A stretch of DNA of 64,000 nt from CAWJPY01 sp963844865 (GTDB lineage Bacteria > Acidobacteriota > Thermoanaerobaculia > Thermoanaerobaculales > Sulfomarinibacteraceae). Shown one piece after another: positions 56,202-64,000 of this stretch. Position 1 is the stretch's first letter. Each line of letters begins with the position of its first letter. Where the stretch lies: positions 372,001 to 436,000 of the forward strand of contig CAWJPY010000005.1 in the NCBI GenBank assembly GCA_963844865.1. The letters are read 5' to 3'. The notes beneath the pieces are model-generated. The model did not search any database. It worked only from the letters and a program-made list of their open reading frames with translations, and was not told the DNA's origin. A program made the position numbers and the translations under genes.

Positions 56202-56207
56202 ATTGTA
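56202..56207 (-). promoter_or_regulatory. Putative -10 of the phoH operon
   Basis: TACAAT lies in the gap between the phoH and adenosyltransferase genes. It implies a 5' leader of about 155 nt before ATG 56042; I see no known riboswitch in the leader. Confidence 0.4.
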
Positions 56208-56291
56208 GCAGGTGGGCCACCGAGCCGCCGCCCGGGGTCGCCGGCGCCGGCCCCCGGCCCGCACGGCTCCCGGCCCCCGACCGGAAGGCAT

Positions 56292-56840
56292 CTACTGGTG
56301 GGCGTCGTCCCGCGCCGGCCACACCGCCTCGGCGACGCCGCGGCGGGTGTTCAGGAGTCGAGCGAGCGTGAAGAGTGCGTCCGAGAGGCGGTTGACGTAG
56401 GGCAGCAGCCCCGAGGGCAGTCCGTCACCGGCCATCCCCTGGATGCGGCGCTCCGCGCGCCGGCACACCGTGCGGGCAAGGTGCGCCAGGGCCGCGGCGC
56501 GGTCGCCGCCGGGAAGGATGAAGTGGCGGAGGGGGTCGAGCTCCTCGTCCATGGCGTCGATCCACCGCTCCAAGGGGGCGCTGTCCCAGGCCGAGGCGCG
56601 GGGCGGCAAACGGTGGCTGGGGTCCGCCAGCGCCGCGCCGACGGCGAACAGACTCTCCTGGATCTCGGCCAGCACCGCGTCACTCTCTGCGGGCAACGCC
56701 TCCGAGCGCAGCACGCCGATGAGCGCATTGAGCTCATCCACCGTCCCATATGCCTCCACGCGGGGGTCGTGCTTGGGAACGCGCTCTCCCCCGAACAGCG
56801 AGGTCTCGCCGGCATCGCCGGTGCGGGTGTAGATCTTCAT
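56292..56840 (-). CDS. Cob(I)yrinic acid a,c-diamide adenosyltransferase (PduO/MMAB type)
   Basis: This 182-residue protein begins KIYTRTGDAGETSLFGGERV, the ATP-binding signature of PduO-type adenosyltransferases, and has LRHFILPGGDRAAALAHLARTVCRRAERR and YVNRLSDALFTLAR near the end. It makes adenosylcobalamin from cob(I)alamin and ATP. The window contains no other B12 gene. ATG 56840 sits 6 nt after TATGAT. Confidence 0.95.
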   Translation of the reverse strand: MKIYTRTGDAGETSLFGGERVPKHDPRVEAYGTVDELNALIGVLRSEALPAESDAVLAEIQESLFAVGAALADPSHRLPPRASAWDSAPLERWIDAMDEELDPLRHFILPGGDRAAALAHLARTVCRRAERRIQGMAGDGLPSGLLPYVNRLSDALFTLARLLNTRRGVAEAVWPARDDAHQ

Positions 56841-56846
56841 GGGGGC

Positions 56847-56852
56847 ATCATA
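56847..56852 (-). promoter_or_regulatory. Putative -10 for a leaderless transcript (adenosyltransferase)
   Basis: TATGAT ends 6 nt before ATG 56840. Confidence 0.5.
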
Positions 56853-56954
56853 CCGGCATCCCGCGTCCCTATCCGAGCCCGCGCCCGGGCCCCCGAGCTG
56901 GACCGGCCTTGATCTCCGTCACCCTCCCCTCTCAGCGACCGCCGACACCTGTGC

Positions 56955-56960
56955 TACATT
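56955..56960 (+). promoter_or_regulatory. Putative -10 of the PilT-like gene
   Basis: TACATT lies 10 nt before ATG 56971 and 28 nt before GTG 56989. Confidence 0.4.
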
Positions 56961-56988
56961 CAAATGGAGCATGTATGTAGGGGGCAGC

Positions 56989-58419
56989 GTGGATCTGAAA
57001 GAGCTGCTCATGTTCATGACAAAGAAAGGGGCATCGGATCTGCACCTGAAGCCGATGCGACCGCCCCTGCTGCGCATCCAGGGGCGGCTGATCCCCATCA
57101 AGTCGAAGCCGATGAAGCCCACCGAGGTCGAGGAGATGCTGATGTCCATCCTCACCCCGACGCAGCAGCGGAAGTTCGAGCTGCAGCAGGCGGTGGACCT
57201 CGGCTACGGCGTGCCCGGGGTGGCGCGCTTTCGCTGCAACATGTACATGCAGCGGGGCACCATCGCCGCCGTGTTCCGGCGCGTCCCCTTCGAGATCAAG
57301 AACATCGAGGAGCTCAACCTCCCCGACGTCATCGACACCTTCACCGACTACTCGGCCGGACTGGTGCTCGTGACCGGTCCGACGGGGTCGGGGAAGTCCA
57401 CCTCCCTGGCGGCCCTCATCCGCCGCATCTCGACCGTGCGCGCGTGCCACGTGGTGACCATCGAGGACCCCATCGAGTTCCTCTTCACCGACGACAAGGC
57501 CACCATTTCCCAGCGCGAGGTCGGCACCGACACGCCCACCTTCAAGGAAGCCCTCCGCAACTGCGTCCGTCAGGACCCGGACGTGGTCATGGTGGGCGAG
57601 ATGCGCGACCTGGAGACCATGTCCACGGTGATGACGGCTGCGGAGACCGGTCATCTGGTCTTCTCGACACTGCACACCAACTCGGCCGCCCAGACCGTGG
57701 ACCGCATCATCGACTCATTCCCCGTCGACCAGCAGGACCAGGTCAGGGGCCAGCTCGCCCTCGTGCTGCGCGGCATCGTGTCCATGCAGCTCGTGCAGCG
57801 CAAGGACGGCGGCGGGCGGCTGCCGGCCTGCGAGATCATGATCAACTCGCCCAAGATCAGCAAGCACATCGAGCACGGCGAGGTCAAGGAGATCACCGAG
57901 GAGATGGAGAACTCGGTGAGCTACTACCGCATGCAGACCATGAACCAGTCGCTCATCGCCCTGCTCGCCCACGACACCATCACCTACCAGCAGGCGATCG
58001 ATGCGTCGTTGGATCCGGACGACCTGTCGCTGACCCTGCGCAAGATGTTCCCGACCATCGAGGACCGGTTCAGGGAGGGACACATGGCTCCGTCACCGGC
58101 CGACTTTTCCCAGATCACGGAGCTTCTGGAGACCAAGAAGCTCTACGAAGAGGCAGAGGAGCGCCATCGCGCCAAGATGGTGGAGAAGGACGAGCAGATC
58201 CAGGCTCTGGAGACCGAGATCGCGGACCTCCGCGGGAACCTCATGGACAACAGCGACGCCTCCGAGGAGTGGCGGCGCAAGGTGGAGGCGGCCCAGGCCG
58301 AGGTCAACCGGGTGCGCGAGGAGTCCCAGCAGAAGATCAACGTCCTCAACGAGCGCATCCGCGAGCTCAACCAACGCCTGCAGAACGGCAAGTCGGCCTC
58401 CGGCTTCTTCAAGCGGTAG
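56989..58419 (+). CDS. pilT: PilT/PilU-like twitching-motility ATPase with coiled-coil tail
   Basis: This 476-residue secretion ATPase begins DLKELLMFMTKKGASDLHLK, as in PilT. Walker A is GPTGSGKS (130-137), the Asp box is HVVTIEDPIEF, Walker B is DPDVVMVGEMRD (196-207), and the His box is HLVFSTLHTNSAAQTVDRI. Residues to about 365 match PilT. Residues 374-467 form an extra Glu/Lys/Arg-rich coiled coil absent from usual PilT (about 345-375 residues), ending GFFKR. It powers pilus retraction or a related machine. GTG 56989 follows AGGGGG and gives the family start; ATG 56971 adds six residues. No other pilus gene is nearby. Confidence 0.9.
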   Translation: MDLKELLMFMTKKGASDLHLKPMRPPLLRIQGRLIPIKSKPMKPTEVEEMLMSILTPTQQRKFELQQAVDLGYGVPGVARFRCNMYMQRGTIAAVFRRVPFEIKNIEELNLPDVIDTFTDYSAGLVLVTGPTGSGKSTSLAALIRRISTVRACHVVTIEDPIEFLFTDDKATISQREVGTDTPTFKEALRNCVRQDPDVVMVGEMRDLETMSTVMTAAETGHLVFSTLHTNSAAQTVDRIIDSFPVDQQDQVRGQLALVLRGIVSMQLVQRKDGGGRLPACEIMINSPKISKHIEHGEVKEITEEMENSVSYYRMQTMNQSLIALLAHDTITYQQAIDASLDPDDLSLTLRKMFPTIEDRFREGHMAPSPADFSQITELLETKKLYEEAEERHRAKMVEKDEQIQALETEIADLRGNLMDNSDASEEWRRKVEAAQAEVNRVREESQQKINVLNERIRELNQRLQNGKSASGFFKR

Positions 58420-58483
58420 CGACCGCGTTCAGGTAGGGTTCTCCGCTCACGCGGGGTAGGGCCTTCGGGAGAACGGCACCTCC

Positions 58484-58685
58484 CTCGGGCGTGCCACTGG
58501 TGACACTTTTCCGGAGCAGCCCGTGCCGGCCGTGCATCGCCTGCGGGCCGGAAAAGTGTCAGCGGTGGCAACCTCGGGGAGGGCATCGACAGCATCGGCG
58601 CGCCGCTTGGGCGTCACTCCGGTAGGCCCGAGCGGTCTCGACGCGCCCTCGCTCAATTCGGGTGGGCCAGAGCGGGTGCCAGTGA
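58484..58685. repeat. Composite repeat with strong hairpin, copy 6 (upstream of mgtE)
   Basis: It contains a perfect 14-bp inverted repeat, TGACACTTTTCCGG (58501-58514) and its complement (58548-58561), with a 33-nt loop. Next come GGTGGCAACCTCGGGGA, CATCGGCGCGCCG and CACTCCGGTAGGCC, then a degraded core GGGTGCCAGTGAAC. It is homologous to copy 7 in opposite orientation. The 58420-58734 interval holds no gene. Confidence 0.85.
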
Positions 58686-58711
58686 ACGAGACGAGATCGC
58701 GCCTCATCAGG

Positions 58712-58717
58712 TACACT
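58712..58717 (+). promoter_or_regulatory. Putative -10 of mgtE
   Basis: TACACT lies 17 nt before ATG 58735, with a purine-rich ribosome site between. Confidence 0.4.
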
Positions 58718-58734
58718 CCGGCGCCGGAGGAGGC

Positions 58735-60090
58735 ATGGCCGAGCAGATCACCGAGCGCGAGCTCGTCGACGAGCTGCGCACCCTCCTGCGCGCCGGCGAA
58801 GAGGACGCGCTCGAGATCTTCCTGCGCCTCGTGCGGCCGGAAGACATCGCCGGCTGGCTGGACCTCCTCAACCTCGAGGAACGGCAGCTGATCCTGGCCG
58901 CTCTGGACCACGAGGCGGCGGGCACCGTGCTCACCGACACCACCCCCGCCATCCGGGCCGAGCTGGTGGAGGAGCTCGACCCGGACCGGCTGGCGCGGAT
59001 CGCCGAGGCCATGCCGGTGGACGAGGCGGTGGACCTCATCGGGGAGCTCGAGCGCGAGGACTCCGAGAAGGTCCTGGAGCGCATCTCCGACGACGAAGAG
59101 CTCGTCCTGCGCAAGCTGCTCCGTTACCCGGAGGACACGGCCGGCGGCATCATGACCCCGGAGGTGGTGGCGCTCACCGCCGACGCCACCGTGGATGACG
59201 CCATCGCCTACCTGCGCTCGGCCGATCCGGACACCGTCACCGCGGCCCTGTACGTGGTGGACCACCGGCGACACCTCCTCGGGGTGGTGCGCCTGCGCCG
59301 CCTGGTGACGTCCCGCCCCGACGCCAGGCTCGGCGACATCATGCACCCCGACGTGATCTCGGTGCCCATCGACGCCGACCAGGAGGAGGTCGCCGACATC
59401 GTCGACAAGTACGACTTCATGGCCGTTCCGGTGGTGGACCGCGACGGGCGACTGATGGGCGCGGTCACCGTGGACGACGTCCTCGACGTCATCTCCGAGG
59501 AGGCCACCGAGGACATCTACCGGCTGGCCGGTTCCTCGGCCGAGGAGGAGGACTCCGCCTCGATCTTCCACGTCGCCCGCTATCGCCTGCCGTGGCTCCT
59601 CATCTGCCTGGCCGGGACGCAGCTGTCCACGTTCGTGCTGCAGGTCGCCAAGGTGGAGATCAACTTCTACGAGCAGATGTCGGTGTTCACCGCCGCCATC
59701 ATGGCCATGTCGGGCAACACCTCCCTGCAGTCCTCCACCACCACCGTCCGTCGGCTCGCCCTCGACACCCTCCCCCGCGGCCGTTTCCTCCGCCACATCG
59801 CCCGCGAGATCATGGTGGCGTTCCTCATGGGCCTGGTCTGCGGCTCCCTCGCCGCTTCCCTGGCCGTCCTCTTCCACCACCCACCCCTGATCGGCCTCGC
59901 CCTCGGCATCGCCATGGCCCTCGGCATGTCGGCGGCCAGCTTCCTCGGGTCGACCATGCCCCTGGTGCTCAACCTCCTGGGCATCGATCCCGCGGTGGCC
60001 TCCGGACCCCTGGTGTCGACCATCAATGACTCGTTGGCCCTCACGGTCTACTTCACCATCGCCACCACCATCCTCATTTTGCTCGGATAG
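58735..60090 (+). CDS. mgtE: Magnesium transporter MgtE
   Basis: This 451-residue Mg2+ channel has the N-domain (about 1-130, helical MgtE_N repeats such as LNLEERQLILAALDHEAAG), a CBS pair (about 135-255: AGGIMTPEVVALTADATVDDAIAYL and LGDIMHPDVISVPIDADQEEVADIV), a plug helix (about 258-275) and five membrane helices from about 285 to the end. Family residues include VFTAAIMAMSGNTSLQSSTTTVR and SGPLVSTINDSLAL. GGAGGAGG lies 1-8 nt before ATG 58735, with TACACT at 58712-58717. Composite repeats in opposite orientation flank the gene. Confidence 0.95.
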   Translation: MAEQITERELVDELRTLLRAGEEDALEIFLRLVRPEDIAGWLDLLNLEERQLILAALDHEAAGTVLTDTTPAIRAELVEELDPDRLARIAEAMPVDEAVDLIGELEREDSEKVLERISDDEELVLRKLLRYPEDTAGGIMTPEVVALTADATVDDAIAYLRSADPDTVTAALYVVDHRRHLLGVVRLRRLVTSRPDARLGDIMHPDVISVPIDADQEEVADIVDKYDFMAVPVVDRDGRLMGAVTVDDVLDVISEEATEDIYRLAGSSAEEEDSASIFHVARYRLPWLLICLAGTQLSTFVLQVAKVEINFYEQMSVFTAAIMAMSGNTSLQSSTTTVRRLALDTLPRGRFLRHIAREIMVAFLMGLVCGSLAASLAVLFHHPPLIGLALGIAMALGMSAASFLGSTMPLVLNLLGIDPAVASGPLVSTINDSLALTVYFTIATTILILLG

Positions 60091-60198
60091 CCCTCCACCC
60101 CTCCAACCCCACCCGCGTCCGTGTCCGCGACCGGCGTTCAGCGGCGGCGGCAGCGTCCAGCCTCGGCGTCAGCGAGCAGCGTCGGCGATCAGGGGCGA

Positions 60199-60443
60199 GA
60201 GACTTCGGGAGAACCAGAGAGGGTGCCTGGCACGCCGTCTTGATTCGAGAGGACGCGGATCGCTTCATTCGAAAGCGTGCCTGGCACCCGCTCTGGCCTA
60301 CCGGAGTGAGGCGCCTCGCGACGCGCCGATGTTGTCGGAGCCTTCCCCGAGGTTGCCACCCCTGACGATGTTTCGGCCCCCGCACCCCACTCGGCGGCGA
60401 TCTCCCGCACCCGAAAATCGTCAGGAGTGGCACGCCCGAGCAA
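60199..60443. repeat. Composite repeat with strong hairpin, copy 7 (downstream of mgtE)
   Basis: The minus strand is homologous to copy 6. Cores are GGTGCCTGGCACG (60222-60234) and CGTGCCTGGCACC (60276-60288), separated by CTTTCGAA-type inner sequence. The hairpin arms are TGACGATGTTTCGG (60363-60376) and CCGAAAATCGTCA (60411-60423), pairing with one bulge. The 60091-60541 interval holds this element only, plus GCGTCCGTGTCCGCG low-complexity DNA next to mgtE. Confidence 0.85.
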
Positions 60444-60541
60444 CGCGCCCTTCTCTCGACGGCCCCTGCTCCTGAGTCGGGCGGGTGGCGGCGTGGCGCC
60501 CTCGCGTCTCTGCGTTCCTCTTCGCTGCCGCTGAGGGTTGC

Positions 60542-61438
60542 CTACTCCACGTTCTGGACCTGCTCGCGGAGCCGCTCGCAGGCGCTCTTCGCCTCCACCA
60601 GCCGCTCCCCCACCTCGGGCTCGCGGCACTTGGCCCCGAGGGTGTTGAGCTCGCGCAGGATCTCCTGGCAGAGGAAGTCCAGGGTCCGTCCCACCGCCCC
60701 CTCCCCGGCGAGGCGCTGGTGGAACGTCTGCAGGTGCGAGCGCAGCCTCACCAGCTCCTCGGTGACGTCCGAACGGTCGGCGAGGAGAGCCGCCTCCTGC
60801 AGGAGCCGGGCGGGATCGACCTCGACCTCGGCGCCCAGCAGGCGCTGGATCCGCTCGCGCAGGCGCTCCAGGGCGCGCTCCCGCATGGTCGGCACCAGGG
60901 GCTCGAACCAGTCAGCGAAGACCTCCAGCTCGGTCAGGTCCGCCTCCAGCTGCCGGGCCAGGCGGGCTCCCTCCTCGCGGCGCATGCGCAGGAAGGGGTC
61001 CAAGGCACGGCCGACGAGCTCCTCCAGGGCCGCGGCCTCCTCCTGGTTGAGCAGGGTCTCCTCGGAGCTCACCGTCACCAGACCGGGCATCCCGAGCACG
61101 TCCCGCAGCGAGACCACTCCCAGCTCAGCGGCCGGGAGGTCGAGTCCGCGAAGCTGATCCAGCACCTCTCGGACCGCGTCTCCGTTCACCAGCACCCGCG
61201 CCGGCGGCGGGACCCGGCGCACGAGGTCGACCTGCACCGTCACCCGCCCTCGCTGAAGGGGCGCGGCCACCAGAGCGCGGACCGCGGCCTCGAGCTCGGG
61301 GGTCTCCTCTCGCAGGCTGGTGCGCACCTGCACGTCCAGAAACCGGTGATTCACGGCCCGCACCACGATGGAGGCGGCGTAGCGCTGGGAAAGCTCCCCC
61401 GCCGCCCGTCCGAACCCGGTCATGCTCGACACGCCCAT
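60542..61438 (-). CDS. yicC: YicC-family endoribonuclease-like protein
   Basis: This 298-residue protein has the N-terminal signature SSMTGFGRAAGE, then VRAVNHRFLDVQVRTSLREE, and the C-terminal DUF1732 region with VGRTLDFLCQEILRELNTLGAKC, the most conserved YicC stretch. YicC in E. coli takes part in RNA turnover. ATG 61438 has GGAGGAG upstream; an upstream extension is not conserved-looking. The gene follows msbA by 16 nt. Confidence 0.92.
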   Translation of the reverse strand: MGVSSMTGFGRAAGELSQRYAASIVVRAVNHRFLDVQVRTSLREETPELEAAVRALVAAPLQRGRVTVQVDLVRRVPPPARVLVNGDAVREVLDQLRGLDLPAAELGVVSLRDVLGMPGLVTVSSEETLLNQEEAAALEELVGRALDPFLRMRREEGARLARQLEADLTELEVFADWFEPLVPTMRERALERLRERIQRLLGAEVEVDPARLLQEAALLADRSDVTEELVRLRSHLQTFHQRLAGEGAVGRTLDFLCQEILRELNTLGAKCREPEVGERLVEAKSACERLREQVQNVE

Positions 61439-61454
61439 GGTGTACTCCTCCACC

Positions 61455-63272
61455 CTACGTGATCTCCTGGGCCTCGACCAGGCGGCGGTAGAGGCCGTTT
61501 TTCGCCATGAGGCCATCGTGGTCGCCCCGCTCCACAACCCGCCCCGCGTCCAGCACCAGAATGCAGTCCGCGCCCCGCACGCTTGCCAGCCGGTGACTGA
61601 TGAGGAGCGTCGTGCGATCCCGCATGAGCTCCTCCAGGGCCCGCTGCACCAGGCGTTCGGAGGGCGGGTCCAGGGACGAGGTGGCTTCGTCCAGGATCAG
61701 GATGTCGGGATCCCGGAGCAGCGCGCGGGCGATGGCCAGGCGCTGCCGCTGTCCCCCCGAGAGCCGGGCGCCACCTTCCCCGATCACGGTGTCATAGCCC
61801 TCCGGGAGGGCGGTGATGAATCCGTGGGCGCGGGCGGCACGGGCCGCTTCCAGAAGCCGTTCCTCGGCCACCTCGGGCAACCCGAAGGCGATGTTGCCGC
61901 GCACCGTGTCGTTGAACAGGACCGTCTCCTGGGTGACCAGACCGATGTGGGAGCGCAGGCTGCGCAGCGTGAGGCCGCGGATGTCCCGCCCGCCCACCAA
62001 CACCGCCCCCTCCTGGACGTCCCAGAAGCGCGGGATGAGCTGGGCGATCGTGCTCTTCCCCGCGCCCGACGGTCCCACCAGAGCCACCGTCGTGCCTCGT
62101 CGCACCTCGAGGTCCACCTCGCGAAGGACCCAGCGGCCCGGCTCGTAGGCGAAGGAGACGCCCGCAAAGCGCACGCTCTCCGCCACGTCGTCGAGGGCGA
62201 CCGCGTGCTGCTTCTCACGCACCTGGACCGGCGCGTCGACCACCTCGAACACCCGCTCCGCGGCCACGCTCGCCTGCTGCAGCGCCAGGTTGAACTTGTT
62301 GAGCCGCTTGAGCGGGGTGTAGGAGCCGTACACGCCCAGGAGGAAGGCCGAGAAGTCACCCAGGGTCGTGCTCCCGGCCGCGATCTGGCTGGAGGCGTAG
62401 CCGATGAGGGCCGCCGCCGCGGCCGCCCCCACCAGCTCCATGACCGGCGCGTTGGCCGCCTGCACGGCCCGGGCCCTGAGGCCGGCCACGAACTGGTGTT
62501 GGCTGGCCCGGGCGAAGCGAGCCGACTCGTACGCCTCGGCGCCGTAGGCCTGCACGATGCGAATGCCGCGGAGGGACTCGTCCAGCACTCCGGCCAGGTC
62601 CCCCATGCGCTCCTGGGACTGCCGGGACCGGTGTCTCAGCCGGCGGGAGAAGTGCACGACCGGCAGCAGGAGCACGGGTGCCACCGCCATGGTGACGGCG
62701 GCCAGCCGGAAGTCCAGGGAGAACAGGTAGAGGAGCACCGCGGCCAGGGTGAGCACATCCTGCAGGAGGTCTCCGAGACGCTCCGCCAGCACCTGAGTGA
62801 CGAGGCCCAGGTCGTGCACCACCCGCGACACCAGCACCGCTGGCGTGGTGCGGTGGAAGTAGCCGGGCCCCTGCCCAAGGAGGGAGTCGAACACCATGAC
62901 TCTCAGATCGCGGGCGGTGGCGAGGCCGAAGCGCGCCCCGGCATACCTCGACACGTAGGCGAAGAGGTTCTTGACCAGGACTGCGATGAGGATCAGGCCC
63001 AGAATCGCCCCCCGACGCCCCACCGCCCACGCCTGGAGCCCCCGCTGGGCGTCGGCCACCAGACCGTCCAGCCACCCCACCAGGCCCCCTTCCGGTCCGG
63101 GGACGGGCGTCGCGACCGCCGCCTCGGGCCGCAGGAGCTGGTCGTACACGGGTCGGATCAGGTTGTAGCTGAAGACGGTGGCGGCGGCCACCAGAACCAT
63201 GCCCAGCACCGCGGCCCCCAGCCACGGGGCGTGCCGCCGTCCCACCCTCAGGGCACGGAGGAAATCGCGCAC
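61455..63272 (-). CDS. msbA: MsbA-like lipid ABC exporter (fused permease and ATPase)
   Basis: This is a half-transporter of about 605 residues. Six membrane helices lie in about 15-330 (with a Pro/Gly-rich periplasmic loop between helices 1 and 2). The ATPase domain has Walker A GPSGAGKST, signature LSGGQRQRLAIARALL, Walker B ILILDEATSSLD and switch His in LISHRLAS. Neighbouring lipid A synthesis genes support flipping of LPS core-lipid A, but other lipids are possible. GTG 63272 lies 6 nt after TAAGCT; GTG 63278 would be immediately adjacent to that hexamer and is less likely. Confidence 0.9.
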   Translation of the reverse strand: MRDFLRALRVGRRHAPWLGAAVLGMVLVAAATVFSYNLIRPVYDQLLRPEAAVATPVPGPEGGLVGWLDGLVADAQRGLQAWAVGRRGAILGLILIAVLVKNLFAYVSRYAGARFGLATARDLRVMVFDSLLGQGPGYFHRTTPAVLVSRVVHDLGLVTQVLAERLGDLLQDVLTLAAVLLYLFSLDFRLAAVTMAVAPVLLLPVVHFSRRLRHRSRQSQERMGDLAGVLDESLRGIRIVQAYGAEAYESARFARASQHQFVAGLRARAVQAANAPVMELVGAAAAAALIGYASSQIAAGSTTLGDFSAFLLGVYGSYTPLKRLNKFNLALQQASVAAERVFEVVDAPVQVREKQHAVALDDVAESVRFAGVSFAYEPGRWVLREVDLEVRRGTTVALVGPSGAGKSTIAQLIPRFWDVQEGAVLVGGRDIRGLTLRSLRSHIGLVTQETVLFNDTVRGNIAFGLPEVAEERLLEAARAARAHGFITALPEGYDTVIGEGGARLSGGQRQRLAIARALLRDPDILILDEATSSLDPPSERLVQRALEELMRDRTTLLISHRLASVRGADCILVLDAGRVVERGDHDGLMAKNGLYRRLVEAQEIT

Positions 63273-63278
63273 GAGCAC

Positions 63279-63284
63279 AGCTTA
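63279..63284 (-). promoter_or_regulatory. Putative -10 for a leaderless msbA transcript
   Basis: TAAGCT ends 6 nt before GTG 63272. Confidence 0.4.
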
Positions 63285-63319
63285 CCCCGGCGGCAGTGAG
63301 CGGCGGCAACGCCCTCGCC

Positions 63320-63532
63320 CGCGTCGGGTCCGCCAGAGTGGGAGCCAGGCACCGTCGAAGATGCGGCTCCTGCCCTTCTCGGCTCGATCGTGACGGTGCC
63401 TGGCACCCTCTCTGGTTCTTTCGAAGCGAGTGCCTCTCGCATGCCCGACTCGCGAGCCGGTGCCAGGCACCGGGTCTTGCGCTCAAAGACGGTGGTGCGC
63501 CGCTTCCCGAACGGTGCCTGGCACCGCCTCTC
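63320..63532. repeat. Dispersed palindromic repeat, long form, copy 8
   Basis: Four cores (63341-63353, 63395-63407, 63459-63471 and 63513-63525) keep the same spacing as copy 5. It is colinear with copy 5 over about 210 nt with scattered substitutions. It fills the msbA/macro divergent gap; the 63279-63623 interval holds no gene. Confidence 0.88.
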
Positions 63533-63589
63533 GCGTTCCCCCGCAGGAGCTCCACGGACTGAATGGAACGAGAGTCTGCCGCCCGACGA

Positions 63590-63595
63590 TATAGT
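63590..63595 (+). promoter_or_regulatory. Putative -10 of the macro-domain gene
   Basis: TATAGT lies 28 nt before ATG 63624, followed by GGGAGG. Confidence 0.45.
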
Positions 63596-63623
63596 GACCG
63601 GGACATCTCACCGGGAGGAACGC

Positions 63624-64000
63624 ATGGACCGGTCGGAGCTCGAGGAACGCGTCGTCGGGGGCTGCACCATCGTCGCCGTGCTCGGCGACCTCACGGCCGA
63701 GGAGGTGGACGCCGTCGTCAACGCCGCCAACTCCCATCTGGCCCACGGTGGCGGGCTGGCCGGGGCGATCGTGCGCCGCGGCGGCCGCGTCATCCAGGAG
63801 GAGTCCGACCGACTGGCCCCGGTGGCGGTGGGCGGCACCGCGGTGACGGGCGCCGGCGCCCTCCCCTGCCGCTGGGTCATCCACGCGGTGGGGCCCCGCT
63901 GGGGAGAGGGTGACGAGGAAGCCAAGCTGCGCTCTGCGGTGCGCTCGAGCCTCGAGGAGGCCGAGGGACTCGGCGCACGCTCCATCGCCCTGCCCGCCAT
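63624..64000 (+). CDS. Macro-domain (ADP-ribose-binding) protein (3' end outside window)
   Basis: The 125 visible residues form most of a macro domain: VAVLGDLTAEEVDAVVNAANSHL (the NAAN motif at the start of the ADP-ribose pocket), HGGGLAGAIVRRGG, VGGTAVTGAGALPCRWVIHAVGP and a final GARSIALPA strand. It resembles the YmdB/MacroD group, which removes ADP-ribose from proteins or hydrolyses O-acetyl-ADP-ribose. Many members carry a sensor-like role only. ATG 63624 has GGGAGG upstream. The C-terminus is cut by the window end. Confidence 0.92.
   Translation, partial: MDRSELEERVVGGCTIVAVLGDLTAEEVDAVVNAANSHLAHGGGLAGAIVRRGGRVIQEESDRLAPVAVGGTAVTGAGALPCRWVIHAVGPRWGEGDEEAKLRSAVRSSLEEAEGLGARSIALPA

Noticed and set aside
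56059..56322. Small 87-residue minus-strand frame between the adenosyltransferase and phoH genes
   Set aside because: It overlaps the adenosyltransferase gene end and has no ribosome site or recognisable motif. The interval is better explained as an operon leader.

Overview
The window is very GC-rich, densely coded DNA from a diderm bacterium. Lipid A genes (lpxA, lpxD, a MsbA-type exporter), BamA, OmpH/Skp, Lol transport genes and an OmpW-like protein show an outer membrane with LPS. CarD, the ribosomal protein THX, a type IV pilus ATPase, HEAT-repeat and HD-GYP-like regulators and the gene order would fit Acidobacteriota or a neighbouring deep lineage (inference, low confidence). I see no rRNA, tRNA, CRISPR array, prophage or transposase gene.

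Layout. 1-5.4 kb: a partial rarA, small membrane and secreted proteins, a GltP/DctA symporter, CarD and two zinc-ribbon membrane proteins. 5.6-14.5 kb: a cysteine desulfurase-SelD fusion divergent from a delta-1-pyrroline-5-carboxylate dehydrogenase, a MATE exporter, a DUF523-DUF1722 protein and an OmpW-like porin. 14.7-26.2 kb: one long leftward operon for envelope biogenesis, lysS-lolC-lolD-clpC-bamA-ompH-lpxD-fabZ-lpxA-yggU. 26.3-35.9 kb: a pseudouridine synthase, CCA-adding enzyme, an HD/HEAT gene pair with a shared N-terminal domain, DUF488, THX, an M19 dipeptidase, holC and murA. 36-49.9 kb: a membrane glycosyltransferase-like gene, nfuA, proC, RNase D, a radical SAM enzyme, a methyltransferase, kbl, a STAS protein, mtnA, arfB and a glutaredoxin. 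50-64 kb: the phoH-pgpH-ybeY-corC-era operon, a cobalamin adenosyltransferase, a PilT-like ATPase, mgtE, yicC, msbA and a partial macro-domain gene.

Three patterns go beyond gene content. First, a family of intergenic palindromic repeats (paired GGTGCCWGGCACC cores with shared flanks, at least eight loci) is scattered through the window. Two composite copies face each other around mgtE and carry hairpins whose arms differ but still pair. Second, about thirteen genes that begin transcription units have a TANNNT-type -10 hexamer only 6-10 nt before the start codon and no Shine-Dalgarno sequence, which points to extensive leaderless transcription. Third, four otherwise intact genes (lpxA, lpxD, lysS and the glycosyltransferase-like gene) each carry a single-base frameshift. 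Three of these are normally essential, so sequencing error is the simplest explanation, although the lpxD break lies in a C7 tract.

Other points of note are a MurA with Asp in place of the fosfomycin-target Cys, a NifS-SelD fusion, clpC inside an outer-membrane operon, and a PilT-like ATPase with a long coiled-coil tail.
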